From Bacteroidetes bacterium UBA1935 (lineage in GTDB: Bacteria; Bacteroidota; Bacteroidia; Chitinophagales; Chitinophagaceae): a stretch of 64,000 bases of DNA. Positions 1 through 10,286 of the stretch are shown here, piece by piece; the first letter of the stretch is position 1; every line of letters starts with the position of its first letter. A model generated the notes under the pieces. The model ran no database searches. It saw nothing but the letters and a program-made list of their open reading frames with translations, and was not told the origin of the DNA. Where the stretch lies: assembly GCA_002337045.1 (NCBI GenBank), contig DDFF01000006.1, forward strand, positions 124,001 to 188,000, read 5' to 3'. A program made the translations under genes and the position numbers.

Positions 1-590
1 CAGAATATATAGAACGCCTGAAAGTTTGTGATTGCATCATGTTTTCCGGTGGCAACCAGCTGAGGTTGTCTTCTATATTTGGTGGTACACAGTTTCTGGA
101 TATACTGAAACAACGCCTGCAAGACGAGCATTTTGTTGTTGGTGGTACAAGCGCAGGCGCTATGGCCATGAGCAACACCATGATATACGAAGGCAGTGCT
201 GACAAAGCACACCTGAAGGGCGAAGTAAAAATCACTACAGGTTTAGGCTTTCTTCAAAATGTAATCATCGATTCTCACTTCGATAAGCGTGGCAGGTTCA
301 ATCGCCTGGCGCAGGCTGTGGCAGCCAATCCCGGTGCTATAGGCATAGGCCTTGGTGAGGACACAGGTGTTGTTGTAACAGAAGGACATACACTGAAAGC
401 AATAGGCAGTGGTAGTGTAGTAATTATTGATGGTAAGAATATTGAGTACAATAATATTGCAGACATCCGCACAGGCGAGCCTATAAGTGTGGAGAACATC
501 ATTGTGCACATCATGAGTAGTGGTGATGTGTACAATCTGCAAACACGCAGCTTTGAAGGAAAGGAGATAGTGATAGATGATGAGGGTTAG
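1..590 (+). CDS. cphB: Cyanophycinase (partial, 5' end outside window)
   Basis: Serine exopeptidase of peptidase family S51 that cuts the storage polymer cyanophycin into beta-Asp-Arg dipeptides. The frame is open from nucleotide 3, so the N-terminus lies left of the window. Visible are FSGGNQ, the nucleophile motif GGTSAGAMAMS (Ser in GTSAGA) and the HFDKRGRFNRL block holding a conserved His region, followed by a C-terminal domain rich in short beta strands. The opposite-strand isoaspartyl peptidase at 1209-2123 would hydrolyse the released dipeptides, which supports a real cyanophycin pathway. A small nuclease gene sits between them. A secreted or cytoplasmic location cannot be judged without the N-terminus. 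Confidence 0.9.
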   Translation, partial: EYIERLKVCDCIMFSGGNQLRLSSIFGGTQFLDILKQRLQDEHFVVGGTSAGAMAMSNTMIYEGSADKAHLKGEVKITTGLGFLQNVIIDSHFDKRGRFNRLAQAVAANPGAIGIGLGEDTGVVVTEGHTLKAIGSGSVVIIDGKNIEYNNIADIRTGEPISVENIIVHIMSSGDVYNLQTRSFEGKEIVIDDEG

Positions 591-602
591 TCCACTTTCC
601 TT

Positions 603-799
603 CGCGAGTTAACCTCCCCTATTGGCTTACGATATGCGAAGCATATCTGCGCCAATATCCCCTCCTAAAAACAGGAGGGGTAGTTCACGGATTTTTTACA
701 ACCTATTATTAGATACTACAATTCCCCTCCTGTTTTTAGGAGGGGATATTTGTAATGGCATGCGTGCATGCTATTACAAATCGGGGAGGTTGACTCGCG
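603..799. repeat. Nested palindromic element upstream of DUF559 gene
   Basis: A 197-bp almost entirely self-complementary element. Outer 17-bp inverted repeats (603-619 and 783-799, one mismatch) contain CCTCCCC/GGGGAGG. Inside is a perfect 27-bp inverted repeat (654-680 and 724-750), each arm of which itself folds as CCCCTCCT-6 nt-AGGAGGGG. Two further hairpins occupy the flanks: ATTGGC...GCCAAT enclosing GATATGC-GAA-GCATATC (621-656), and a 16-bp stem with a GT loop (748-781). Only 43 nt in the middle are unpaired. It ends 34 bp before the DUF559 gene. It may be a REP/MITE-like mobile repeat or a structured RNA; no similar full-length copy is seen elsewhere in the window. Confidence 0.85.
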
Positions 800-833
800 C
801 AATACTTTACACTTTCTTTTGTAATTTAATATT

Positions 834-1196
834 ATGCGCAAAGGGCAGATAAAAAATGTAAGCTACCTGAAAGATAGGCGTAGGGAACTAAGAAATAATC
901 CTACAGCGGCAGAAACTACGCTTTGGAAACTCTTGCAAAATGAACAATTAGAGGGAAGAAGATTCAGGAGGCAGCATAGTATATCAAATTACATTGTTGA
1001 TTTTTATTGTGCTCCCGAGAAGTTGATAATAGAGTTGGATGGCGAAGTCCACAATGATCCCATTAATATTCAAAACGACTACGAACGTGACGAGAAGTTG
1101 CGTTATTTAGGTTACAAAGTTCTTCGTTTTGAAAACAAACTAGTATTTCAAAACCCAGAAGGTGTGCTTGATATTATTAAACAGCAATTCAAATAA
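834..1196 (+). CDS. DUF559 / Vsr-like endonuclease-domain protein
   Basis: Small 120-residue protein of the DUF559 family, a PD-(D/E)XK-type fold related to the very-short-patch repair endonuclease. Typical family sequence is visible: the Arg-rich start RRRELRNNPTAAETTLWKLL, then FRRQHSI, YIVDFYC, the acidic core LIIELDGEVH and the C-terminal RDEKLRYLGYKVLRF. Full family length. The start ATG at 834 has no Shine-Dalgarno, as usual here. It is preceded by a large palindromic element and separates two cyanophycin-degradation genes, so it may be an inserted unit. Biological role of the family is not established; nuclease activity is inferred from the fold. Confidence 0.85.
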   Translation: MRKGQIKNVSYLKDRRRELRNNPTAAETTLWKLLQNEQLEGRRFRRQHSISNYIVDFYCAPEKLIIELDGEVHNDPINIQNDYERDEKLRYLGYKVLRFENKLVFQNPEGVLDIIKQQFK

Positions 1197-1208
1197 AAAA
1201 TCAGGAGC

Positions 1209-2123
1209 TTAGTCTTTATATATCATCACCTTTCTTTCGTTTTCTGTAGCATATCCGCGATACATGCCTTCACTGTTGAAGGGTAGTTCTATATTGCCGT
1301 GTTTATCCAATGCAACAAGGCCACCTTCACCTTTTATTTTAACCAGCTTGTCGTGTACTACTACATCACATGCTTCTTTCAGCGATAGTCCTTTGTATTC
1401 CATCAGGCAACTGATATCGTATGCTACTACCGCGCGTATAAAGAGTTCGCCATGACCTGTGCAACTGATAGCACAGGTATTGTTGTTAGCGTAGGTACCT
1501 GCGCCTATAATTGGGCTATCGCCCATCCGTCCGAATTTCTTATTGGTCATACCACCTGTACTGGTAGCTGCTGCAAGGTTGCCATTTGCATCCAATGCTA
1601 CTGCACCCACTGTCCCGAATTTTTTATCATTATGGTCCAGGCTGATGCTGTCTTCTTTCAATGCCTGTTGCCACTGCTCGTAGCGGTGTTGAACGTAGAA
1701 ATAAGCATCGTCCTCAAACTGCAATCCCTGATGTTTTGCAAACTGCTCTGCACCCTGCCCGCATAGTAATACATGCTCACTTTTATCCATGATGGTTCGT
1801 GCCAATAATACAGGGTTTTTAACAAGACTTATACCTGACACTGCACCCGCCATCAGATTGCTGCCATCCATTATACTGGCATCCATTTCGTGCCCGCCAA
1901 CATTATTGAATACCGAACCCCTGCCTGCATTAAACAACGGGAAATCTTCCAGCGATACCACTGCTGCCTGTACGGCATCTACCGCACTGCCACCACTCTG
2001 CAATACGCTATAGCCCGCCTGCAGCGCATCCTGCAGCCCCTGCTCATATTGTTGTTGCAATTCGGCTGTCATGCTGCTGCGCAAAATAGTACCTGCTCCT
2101 CCGTGTATGGCTAATCGTATCAT
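1209..2123 (-). CDS. iaaA: Isoaspartyl peptidase / L-asparaginase (plant type)
   Basis: Ntn-hydrolase that cleaves beta-aspartyl dipeptides and asparagine. 304 residues, the usual length. It begins with RLAIHGGAGTI and carries the autocleavage site KKFGTVGAVALD, where Thr171 would become the N-terminal nucleophile of the beta subunit after self-processing at Gly170-Thr171. The substrate-binding block GGMTNKKFGRMGDSPIIGAGTYA follows. No signal peptide, so cytoplasmic. It converges with the DUF559 gene (12 bp apart). The cyanophycinase nearby suggests it uses the beta-Asp-Arg dipeptides from cyanophycin; asparagine or protein-damage isoaspartyl peptides are alternative substrates. Confidence 0.93.
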   Translation of the reverse strand: MIRLAIHGGAGTILRSSMTAELQQQYEQGLQDALQAGYSVLQSGGSAVDAVQAAVVSLEDFPLFNAGRGSVFNNVGGHEMDASIMDGSNLMAGAVSGISLVKNPVLLARTIMDKSEHVLLCGQGAEQFAKHQGLQFEDDAYFYVQHRYEQWQQALKEDSISLDHNDKKFGTVGAVALDANGNLAAATSTGGMTNKKFGRMGDSPIIGAGTYANNNTCAISCTGHGELFIRAVVAYDISCLMEYKGLSLKEACDVVVHDKLVKIKGEGGLVALDKHGNIELPFNSEGMYRGYATENERKVMIYKD

Positions 2124-2158
2124 TGGTATATGTGATGTACCTGTAAATCTAAAAAGAA

Positions 2159-2179
2159 AAGCGGCAACAAGTGCCGCTT
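2159..2179 (-). terminator. Intrinsic terminator of gyrB
   Basis: On the minus strand GCGGCA-5 nt-TGCCGC is followed by a T-rich run (TTTTCTTTTT). It lies about 40 bp downstream of the gyrB stop. A second small hairpin CCCCT-TC-AGGGG (2195-2206) lies between it and gyrB and resembles common short GC-rich repeats of Bacteroidetes intergenic DNA. Confidence 0.7.
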
Positions 2180-2216
2180 CAATTTATTCAAAGTCCCCTT
2201 CAGGGGATTTAGGGTT

Positions 2217-4699
<2,483 letters not shown>

Positions 4700-5050
4700 A
4701 TGGATTCATCTAGTCAGAGAAAAATATTATTTGTTTGCACCATCAACAAAATGAGGAGTGCAACAGCACATCGCTTGTACGAGGCGGATGAACGGTTTGC
4801 TGTGAAGTCTGCAGGTACAGACAAAAATGCTGCTGTAGTATTGGACAATGATTTATTACAATGGGCAGATGCTATAGTAGTAATGGAAAAAGACCACCGC
4901 AACTTTATCAGAAAAAACTACCCAGAAATTTATAACACAAAGAAGATTGTTTGTCTTTACATCCCCGATTTGTACGACTATATGCAGCCCGAACTTATTG
5001 CTATGCTGAAAGACAAATTCGAAGACGTATATCGCAGAGGATTGGTTTAA
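4700..5050 (+). CDS. Low-molecular-weight protein-tyrosine-phosphatase-like protein
   Basis: 116-residue protein of the LMW-PTP superfamily, shorter than classical LMW-PTPs (about 150). The active-site loop C-X5-R-S is present near the N-terminus (FVCTINKMRSAT), followed by the SAGTD block and the helix WADAIVVMEKDH. The C-terminal PDLYDYMQPEL replaces the classical DP loop and matches the short bacterial subgroup. Cytoplasmic; substrate unknown. It stands alone between the gyrB and mre transcription units on the opposite strand. Whether it is a true tyrosine phosphatase or acts on another phosphoester is not decided by sequence. Confidence 0.82.
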   Translation: MDSSSQRKILFVCTINKMRSATAHRLYEADERFAVKSAGTDKNAAVVLDNDLLQWADAIVVMEKDHRNFIRKNYPEIYNTKKIVCLYIPDLYDYMQPELIAMLKDKFEDVYRRGLV

Positions 5051-5106
5051 TACTTCTACTCTTTTCTTTTATACTCTTTTGTTTTCTTTTCTGCTTCCAA
5101 AAAGCA

Positions 5107-5128
5107 AAGCCCCCCTGAAGGGAGGCTT
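5107..5128 (-). terminator. Probable terminator of mreBCD
   Basis: Hairpin AAGCC/GGCTT with an inner CCC/GGG stem and one mismatch. The minus strand continues into TTTGCTTTTTGG. It lies about 48 bp downstream of mreD and between convergent genes. Confidence 0.5.
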
Positions 5129-5175
5129 AAGTATTTTGTAGCCTAAGGCTTGAACTTAAATAGCAATAACAGCGA

Positions 5176-5721
5176 TTAATTCCTCGCATTCACCTGCCTT
5201 GTAAAGAGCAGCAGGTATGCCAGTATAAAGAGGATAGACGTGGCTGTAGATGCCAATATCTTCAGCAACAGGTAGCCTATATTGGTAACACTCCACAATT
5301 CTATACCAAAGTATACACTGTGATGTATCAGTACCAGGAAGGAGCTGTAAACAAGGAAAGGCATCCAGCCCATGTTCTTCACATTCGGGCTCTGGTTAGG
5401 ATACTCGCTCAGGTTCTTCGGCATCAGTGCGTTCAGCACATTGGTACGCAGGTAGGCTATCAGCACGCATACAAAAGCATGTATACCTGCCGTGTTGGCA
5501 AATGAGTCCATCGTAATGCCCGTTACAAAGCCCAGCACAAGCAGCAGCCACACGGGTGTTTCAAACGGCAACAAAAGCAGAAACAACGGATACACATAAG
5601 GTATAAACACAGGGAAACCTTGTGGCTGGCTCCACCAACGCAGGGTAATCTTGTTGAGCACCAGTACCTGCAGAGCCATAATCAGGCAGAAGCGTAATAT
5701 GTTTCTTACGTACACACTCAT
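5176..5721 (-). CDS. mreD: Rod shape-determining protein MreD
   Basis: Integral membrane component of the elongasome. 181 residues with about five hydrophobic segments, including MALQVLVLNKITL near the N-terminus, a central PFETPVWLLLVLGFVTGITMD region and a C-terminal segment ILASTATSILFILAYLLLF. The small size and position directly after mreC identify it, since MreD sequence is poorly conserved. Its start overlaps the end of mreC by 4 bp (translational coupling). The motif GFVTGITMDSF corresponds to the conserved G-x-x-x-D region of the family. Confidence 0.88.
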   Translation of the reverse strand: MSVYVRNILRFCLIMALQVLVLNKITLRWWSQPQGFPVFIPYVYPLFLLLLPFETPVWLLLVLGFVTGITMDSFANTAGIHAFVCVLIAYLRTNVLNALMPKNLSEYPNQSPNVKNMGWMPFLVYSSFLVLIHHSVYFGIELWSVTNIGYLLLKILASTATSILFILAYLLLFTRQVNARN

Positions 5722-6584
5722 GGCTTGGTTTTTATGTTTACACTATCTTCTACCATCAGGCGTTCGGCCATCATTTTATTTTCCACCACATACACATATT
5801 GCAGGTTGCGGAAGTTGCTACCAGACTGCAGATACAGCAACAGCAGGTTGTTTTTCTTTAAACGCATCACTTTCTGCACTCGGCCTATCAGCACATCGGG
5901 CGGAAAGAATGAATAACTGGTTGTGAATACACTATCGCCTTTGCGAACGGTTACCTGTTGCGGTACATCCTTCATCACTAATACATCCGGGCGATAACCT
6001 TCCCACTCTACATAGCCTGTAGTACCGTCTTTCAGTTTGGCACTTACTTTCTGTTTCACGCTCAGTACACTCAGCACACTTGCAAAGTGGCTAGAAACAT
6101 GCACCACTTTACCTACCACACCTGTACCCGATATTACAGCCATGTTTTTAGCAATGCCATCGGCTGTACCACGATTGATGGTAATGTAGTTGTTGGCTGC
6201 GCTTACAGAATTGTTTACCACTTTGGCAGTACGGTACACATAGTCTGCATACTGTATCTTCTTCTGGTTGGTATCTGTAATGGGTAATGCGCGGTGTACG
6301 TTGCTGTCGCTTATATAGTCGAACGTATTGTTTTGCAGCGCTACCTGTGCACGCAGTTTTGCGTTCTCATTCAGCAGGCTGTCGTTCATACGTTTTAGCC
6401 CGAAATAGTATACTACATCATTCTGCTTTTTGTAAGAGAGGCCCACTACCGTGTTGGCAGAGCTCATGATGTCATTGCCCTGCATACTGTTGGTACGCGC
6501 AATAAGCACCACGCATACTATCTCTAATACCAGAAACAGTATGAGGTTAAAAAAACGACGAATGAATAATATAAAATTGCGCAC
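5718..6584 (-). CDS. mreC: Rod shape-determining protein MreC
   Basis: Periplasmic scaffold that links MreB filaments to cell-wall synthases. 288 residues: one N-terminal transmembrane segment (FFNLILFLVLEIVCVVLIA, about 11-29), a short coiled-coil around NDSLLNENAKLRAQVAL, then the beta-rich MreC domain with NNYITINRGTADGI and GVVGKVVHVSSHFASVLSV. Usual family length. Encoded 91 bp after mreB and overlapping mreD by 4 bp, the standard mreBCD order. The interval to mreB contains a long inverted repeat (6606-6663). Confidence 0.93.
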   Translation of the reverse strand: MRNFILFIRRFFNLILFLVLEIVCVVLIARTNSMQGNDIMSSANTVVGLSYKKQNDVVYYFGLKRMNDSLLNENAKLRAQVALQNNTFDYISDSNVHRALPITDTNQKKIQYADYVYRTAKVVNNSVSAANNYITINRGTADGIAKNMAVISGTGVVGKVVHVSSHFASVLSVLSVKQKVSAKLKDGTTGYVEWEGYRPDVLVMKDVPQQVTVRKGDSVFTTSYSFFPPDVLIGRVQKVMRLKKNNLLLLYLQSGSNFRNLQYVYVVENKMMAERLMVEDSVNIKTKP

Positions 6585-6605
6585 TTGCCTCTTTCAGGAA
6601 TTAGT

Positions 6606-6663
6606 AATTGGGGATCGGGAATTCGTTTGTCTGTTACAAATTACAAATTCCTGATCCCCAATT
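6606..6663. repeat. 18-bp inverted repeat between mreB and mreC
   Basis: Arms 6606-6623 and 6646-6663 are complementary over 18 bp with one G-T wobble. Each arm is built from AATTGGGGATC and GGAATT-like words. In mRNA this would make a stable hairpin between mreB and mreC. It could attenuate or stabilise part of the transcript; the sequence also resembles dispersed AATTCC/GGGG repeats found in many Bacteroidetes genomes (from memory, not checked). Confidence 0.7.
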
Positions 6664-6675
6664 CCAACAAAAAAA

Positions 6676-7698
6676 TTACTTCATCAAAAACGGCATCTTG
6701 GCAATGTTCTTCAGTGCCATGCCTGTACCACGAACCACTGCACGCAGCGGATCGTCTGCTACATGAACCGGTAGTTTTATTTTGTGCGATATCCGCTTAT
6801 CCAAACCACGCAGCAACGCACCACCACCCGTCAGGTACAAGCCACGACGATAGATGTCGGCAGCCAATTCAGGCGGTGTGCTTTCCAGTGCTTTCAATAT
6901 CGCCTCTTCTATTTTGAAGATTGATTTATCCAGCGCTTCTGCCACTTCCTGATAAGATACCATGATTTGTTTCGGAATACCTGTTACAAGGTCACGACCA
7001 TTAACAGCAATATCATCAGGTGGTGTATCCAGTTCTTTCAATGCAGAACCTACTTGTATTTTAATTTGCTCTGCAGTACGCTCACCAATCATCAAGCTGT
7101 GGTAGCGACGCATAGCTTCCATAATATCACCTGTGAATTCATCACCCGCAATACGGATAGACTGATCGCACACAATACCTGCCAGTGCTATGACAGATAT
7201 ACCTGTGGTACCACCGCCTATATCTATTATCATATTACCCGTAGGCTCTTCTACATCTATACCTATACCCAGTGCGGCAGCCATAGGCTCGTGTATCATG
7301 TACACTTCTTTTGCACCTGCACGCTCTGCACTATCGCGCACCGCACGTTTTTCTACTTCTGTAATACTTGATGGTATACATATTACCATACGATAGCTTG
7401 GCGGAAACAATGGCTTCTTAGGATGCACCATTTTAATCATCTCACGCAGCATACCTTCAGCAGCATTAAAGTCTGCAATCACACCATCTTTCAACGGGCG
7501 GATTGTCTTCAGATTCTCATGGGTTTTTTCGTGCATCATCATAGCCTTTTTACCAACGGCTACAATTTTACTGCTGATACGATCTATGGCAACAATAGAT
7601 GGTTCATCTATTACAACCTGGTCGTTATGTATAATGAGGGTATTGGCCGTACCCAAGTCAATTGCAATCTCTTGCGTCAAAAAGCTAAACAAACCCAT
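6676..7698 (-). CDS. mreB: Rod shape-determining protein MreB
   Basis: Bacterial actin homologue forming membrane-associated filaments that guide lateral cell-wall synthesis. 340 residues, normal length. Actin-fold nucleotide motifs are visible: phosphate-1 AIDLGTANT (about 12-20), phosphate-2 IDIGGGTTGISV (about 158-169) and the adenosine motif LTGGGALLRGLD near 290. The N-terminal GLFSFL is the short amphipathic membrane anchor. First gene of mreBCD. Upstream on the minus strand CAACTTTGCC resembles a promoter -7 box with one mismatch. The presence of MreB suggests a rod-shaped cell at least at some stage. Confidence 0.97.
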   Translation of the reverse strand: MGLFSFLTQEIAIDLGTANTLIIHNDQVVIDEPSIVAIDRISSKIVAVGKKAMMMHEKTHENLKTIRPLKDGVIADFNAAEGMLREMIKMVHPKKPLFPPSYRMVICIPSSITEVEKRAVRDSAERAGAKEVYMIHEPMAAALGIGIDVEEPTGNMIIDIGGGTTGISVIALAGIVCDQSIRIAGDEFTGDIMEAMRRYHSLMIGERTAEQIKIQVGSALKELDTPPDDIAVNGRDLVTGIPKQIMVSYQEVAEALDKSIFKIEEAILKALESTPPELAADIYRRGLYLTGGGALLRGLDKRISHKIKLPVHVADDPLRAVVRGTGMALKNIAKMPFLMK

Positions 7699-7975
7699 AA
7701 AGTATCTTTTCTGCCCCTTTTTATATAAAATATTGGCAAAGTTGCGGAAAATTACCCTGATTTATGCGAAAACTGCAATATTTTGCCCGATTTAATACAT
7801 ATTAATTATTTATAACTGAAAGTTTATAATCTGTTGTTTTGTCATTTTTTATATATAAGGAATTGGTATTATTTTTCCCATTTCACAAAAGTTTAGCACA
7901 GATTTTGTTTAAGTGAATCTGACCCGGCATAAGGGTTGGCTGAAACACGCATTAAACACCTTATATAATATGCAT

Positions 7976-8527
7976 ATGAAACGTATACCCCGCATAGCAT
8001 GGCTGATGCCTGTGCTTGCATTATCGCTGGCAGCATGCTACCCCAAAGAGCCTGTAGAGCCAAGAGAAACTTGGCCTGCCGAAATAGATGGCTGGGCACC
8101 AGTATATAATACTACAGGCGATTATACCAGCGTAAAATCTATGGCTCCGCAAAACATTGTGAACGGTGGCAAGATTTATGTGAAAGGCGATACACTGTAT
8201 CAGGTAGAAGCTGGCAAGGGCATACATGTAATCCTCATCAAGCAACCTGCCAATCCGCAAAAGGTAGCTTTCATTAATGTAACGGGTGCACAGGAACTGG
8301 CTGTAAAAAACAGTATGCTCTATACCAACAACCTGAACGACCTTGTTGTAATAGACATATCGCAGACAGACAGTGTAAAACTGGTAGACCGTATCAGCAA
8401 TGTGTTTAACATGGTAGATTCATTGCGACCACCCGGCACAGGCTACTACGAATGTGTTGACTACAAGAAAGGAAAAGTAGTAGGGTGGGAACAGAAGTTG
8501 TTGAAATATCCTAAGTGCAGAAATTAA
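7976..8527 (+). CDS. LVIVD-type lipoprotein, first of a pair
   Basis: Predicted lipoprotein of 183 residues from ATG 7976. The signal sequence MKRIPRIAWLMPVLALSLAAC has a basic start, hydrophobic core and lipobox LAAC; the frame is open 21 codons upstream but those do not fit a signal peptide. The mature part contains units such as LAVKNSMLYTNNLNDLVVIDIS, resembling LVIVD repeats (short beta-propeller blades), but only one or two are recognisable. It ends with a Lys-rich basic tail. Followed after 24 bp by a longer LVIVD lipoprotein, so probably co-transcribed. Function unknown; likely outer-membrane or surface exposed. Confidence 0.72.
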   Translation: MKRIPRIAWLMPVLALSLAACYPKEPVEPRETWPAEIDGWAPVYNTTGDYTSVKSMAPQNIVNGGKIYVKGDTLYQVEAGKGIHVILIKQPANPQKVAFINVTGAQELAVKNSMLYTNNLNDLVVIDISQTDSVKLVDRISNVFNMVDSLRPPGTGYYECVDYKKGKVVGWEQKLLKYPKCRN

Positions 8528-8551
8528 TTAAACCCGCAAAAATTACAACTA

Positions 8552-9304
8552 ATGAAAAAGATATTATTCTTCATATTATCGGGCGCGTTGTTTATTACTT
8601 CCTGCGATAAAGCAGCAGACAGCGCAGCACCCAAAACAACATCTTCAAGCTCTACAGGCCAAGGTGGCTCGCTGGCGCGTTTTACCACAGCCAGCGATCA
8701 TATGTATATCGTAGACAATCAGAAACTATATACCTACAGCCTGCTCGATGAAAAGCATCCGCAGCTGAAAGGCAGTATAGACGTGGGTTTTAGCATCGAA
8801 ACTATTTACTCCTACAAAGACAAACTGTTTGTAGGCAGCAGCAGTGCTATGTATATCTATTCTATCAGCAACCCCGCACAGCCAACCAAACTGGGACAAG
8901 CAACACACGTACGTGCATGCGATCCTGTAATTGCTAACGACTCTATAGCATACGTTACCGTGCGTGGTGGTACACGCTGCGGCGGCACGCAAAATGCACT
9001 GATGGTGTACGATGTGAAATACATAACACAACCACTGCTGCGTAAAACAGTAAATATGGAAAGCCCATACGGACTGGGCATGAAGAGCAATCGCCTGTAT
9101 GTATGCAACGGTAGCAACGGGCTCAATGTGTATGACATCACAGACCCGATAAATCCTGTGCTGAAAAAACAACTAGCAGGTGGTACGTTTTATGATGTGA
9201 TAATAATAGACGACCTGATGATAGCTATGATAGAAGGTGGTACTGCGCTTTACGAATTGAAAGCAAATGACGAGATAAGCCTTGCTGCTAAGATTACGAA
9301 CTAA
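8552..9304 (+). CDS. LVIVD repeat-containing lipoprotein
   Basis: 250-residue lipoprotein with signal MKKILFFILSGALFITSC (lipobox ITSC), a Ser/Thr-rich linker (about 25-40), then several LVIVD/beta-propeller-like units: YIVDNQKLYTYSLLDEKHPQ, MYIYSISNPAQPTKLGQ, LMVYDVKYITQPLL and LNVYDITDPINPVLKKQ. The unit signature is a beta strand ending in Y-D/S-I followed by D/N-P-x-x-P. Such proteins are common on Bacteroidetes surfaces and have no assigned activity. Second gene of a two-gene unit with the smaller lipoprotein upstream and closed by the terminator at 9323-9367. Confidence 0.82.
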   Translation: MKKILFFILSGALFITSCDKAADSAAPKTTSSSSTGQGGSLARFTTASDHMYIVDNQKLYTYSLLDEKHPQLKGSIDVGFSIETIYSYKDKLFVGSSSAMYIYSISNPAQPTKLGQATHVRACDPVIANDSIAYVTVRGGTRCGGTQNALMVYDVKYITQPLLRKTVNMESPYGLGMKSNRLYVCNGSNGLNVYDITDPINPVLKKQLAGGTFYDVIIIDDLMIAMIEGGTALYELKANDEISLAAKITN

Positions 9305-9322
9305 TATCACATAAGGGGGTAT

Positions 9323-9367
9323 AATAAACAATAATTCCGCCCATGTGGTGCGGAATTATTGTTTATT
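9323..9367. terminator. Bidirectional terminator
   Basis: A perfect 18-bp stem (9323-9340 with 9350-9367) containing ATTCCGC/GCGGAAT and an A/T-rich outer part, with a 9-nt loop. It serves both converging transcripts: the LVIVD lipoproteins on the plus strand and the TPR lipoprotein on the minus strand. The right arm overlaps the last codons and stop (9356-9358) of the minus-strand gene. Confidence 0.85.
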
Positions 9368-10171
9368 ACAGTACTTTTTGAGAAACAACGTCGCTTCTTT
9401 ACTTCCCAATTTTGATAACAACTCAAAATCATTACAGGCTTTATTTAGTTCTTTCATTTTGATATGTGCCATCCCTCTTGCTTTTAATATTTGAGTGTCG
9501 TTTGGTGCAAGTTCATTTGCTTTATCAAAATGGCTTAATGCTTGTAAATACCTTTTTTGTAAAACATTGTTTACAGCAAGAATAAAATACGCATTACTAT
9601 AGTTTGGATTATATATCAATGCCCTTTCACAATCAATTATGGATAAATCTGTATATCCCAAATCTTTATAAAGTGTAGCTCTATTGCATAATACTATATA
9701 GTTAGTACTGTCGATATTTAGAATTTTATTGTAGCACTTAAATGCAAGCGCATGGTCTCCTATTTTACCTGAAAGTATTGCAAAGGAATTTAGGGCTTCA
9801 ATATTGTCAGAGTCTACATACAATATTGTTGAGTAAACATCTAATGCATCATGTAATCTTTGCTGTTTTTTTAATATCAACCCTTTAATTGATAAGTTTT
9901 CAATGTTATCTTTTTTATAAAGTATTGATGAATCAATGTCAGATATCGCCGAATCTAATTCTCCGATATAATAATAACACATTGCCCTCATTTTATAAGA
10001 ATAAGCCAAATCACTATCATTAGTACTTATCTGTTTAGTATACATACTAATAGCCATTTTGTAATTCTTGTTTTTATATTGGCTATCTGCTAAAAATTTA
10101 TAATTAGGTTTATCTATACACGATAACAGAAGTGTTATAAGTAATAACACTATCATCAACCCATTCTTCAT
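9356..10171 (-). CDS. Tetratricopeptide-repeat lipoprotein
   Basis: 271-residue lipoprotein: MKNGLMIVLLLITLLLSC is the signal with lipobox LLSC. The mature protein is a string of about seven TPR units, each helix pair showing the A-Y/L-G-A spacing, for example YKMAISMYTKQIS, GELDSAISDIDSSI, QRLHDALDVYSTIL, GDHALAFKCYNKIL, GYTDLSIIDCERAL and RYLQALSHFDKANELAP. TPRs mediate protein-protein contacts, so an envelope assembly or sensing role is possible, but no specific partner is indicated by the neighbours. AT-rich compared with adjacent genes. Confidence 0.85.
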   Translation of the reverse strand: MKNGLMIVLLLITLLLSCIDKPNYKFLADSQYKNKNYKMAISMYTKQISTNDSDLAYSYKMRAMCYYYIGELDSAISDIDSSILYKKDNIENLSIKGLILKKQQRLHDALDVYSTILYVDSDNIEALNSFAILSGKIGDHALAFKCYNKILNIDSTNYIVLCNRATLYKDLGYTDLSIIDCERALIYNPNYSNAYFILAVNNVLQKRYLQALSHFDKANELAPNDTQILKARGMAHIKMKELNKACNDFELLSKLGSKEATLFLKKYCNKQ

Positions 10172-10258
10172 TTCATTACTATTTGCATTAATTAGCGTAT
10201 TCTATATTATACATGCTCTAAATATTTACAAATAAAGGATATATATTCAGATGTTTTA

Positions 10259-10280
10259 AGCCCAGCAATTGCTGGGCTTT
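10259..10280. terminator. Hairpin, terminator-like
   Basis: AAGCCCAGC-AATT-GCTGGGCTT is a perfect stem. The T run follows only on the plus strand, whereas the gene that ends here (10287) is on the minus strand, so its efficiency as a terminator for that gene is uncertain. Confidence 0.45.
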
Positions 10281-10286
10281 TTCATA

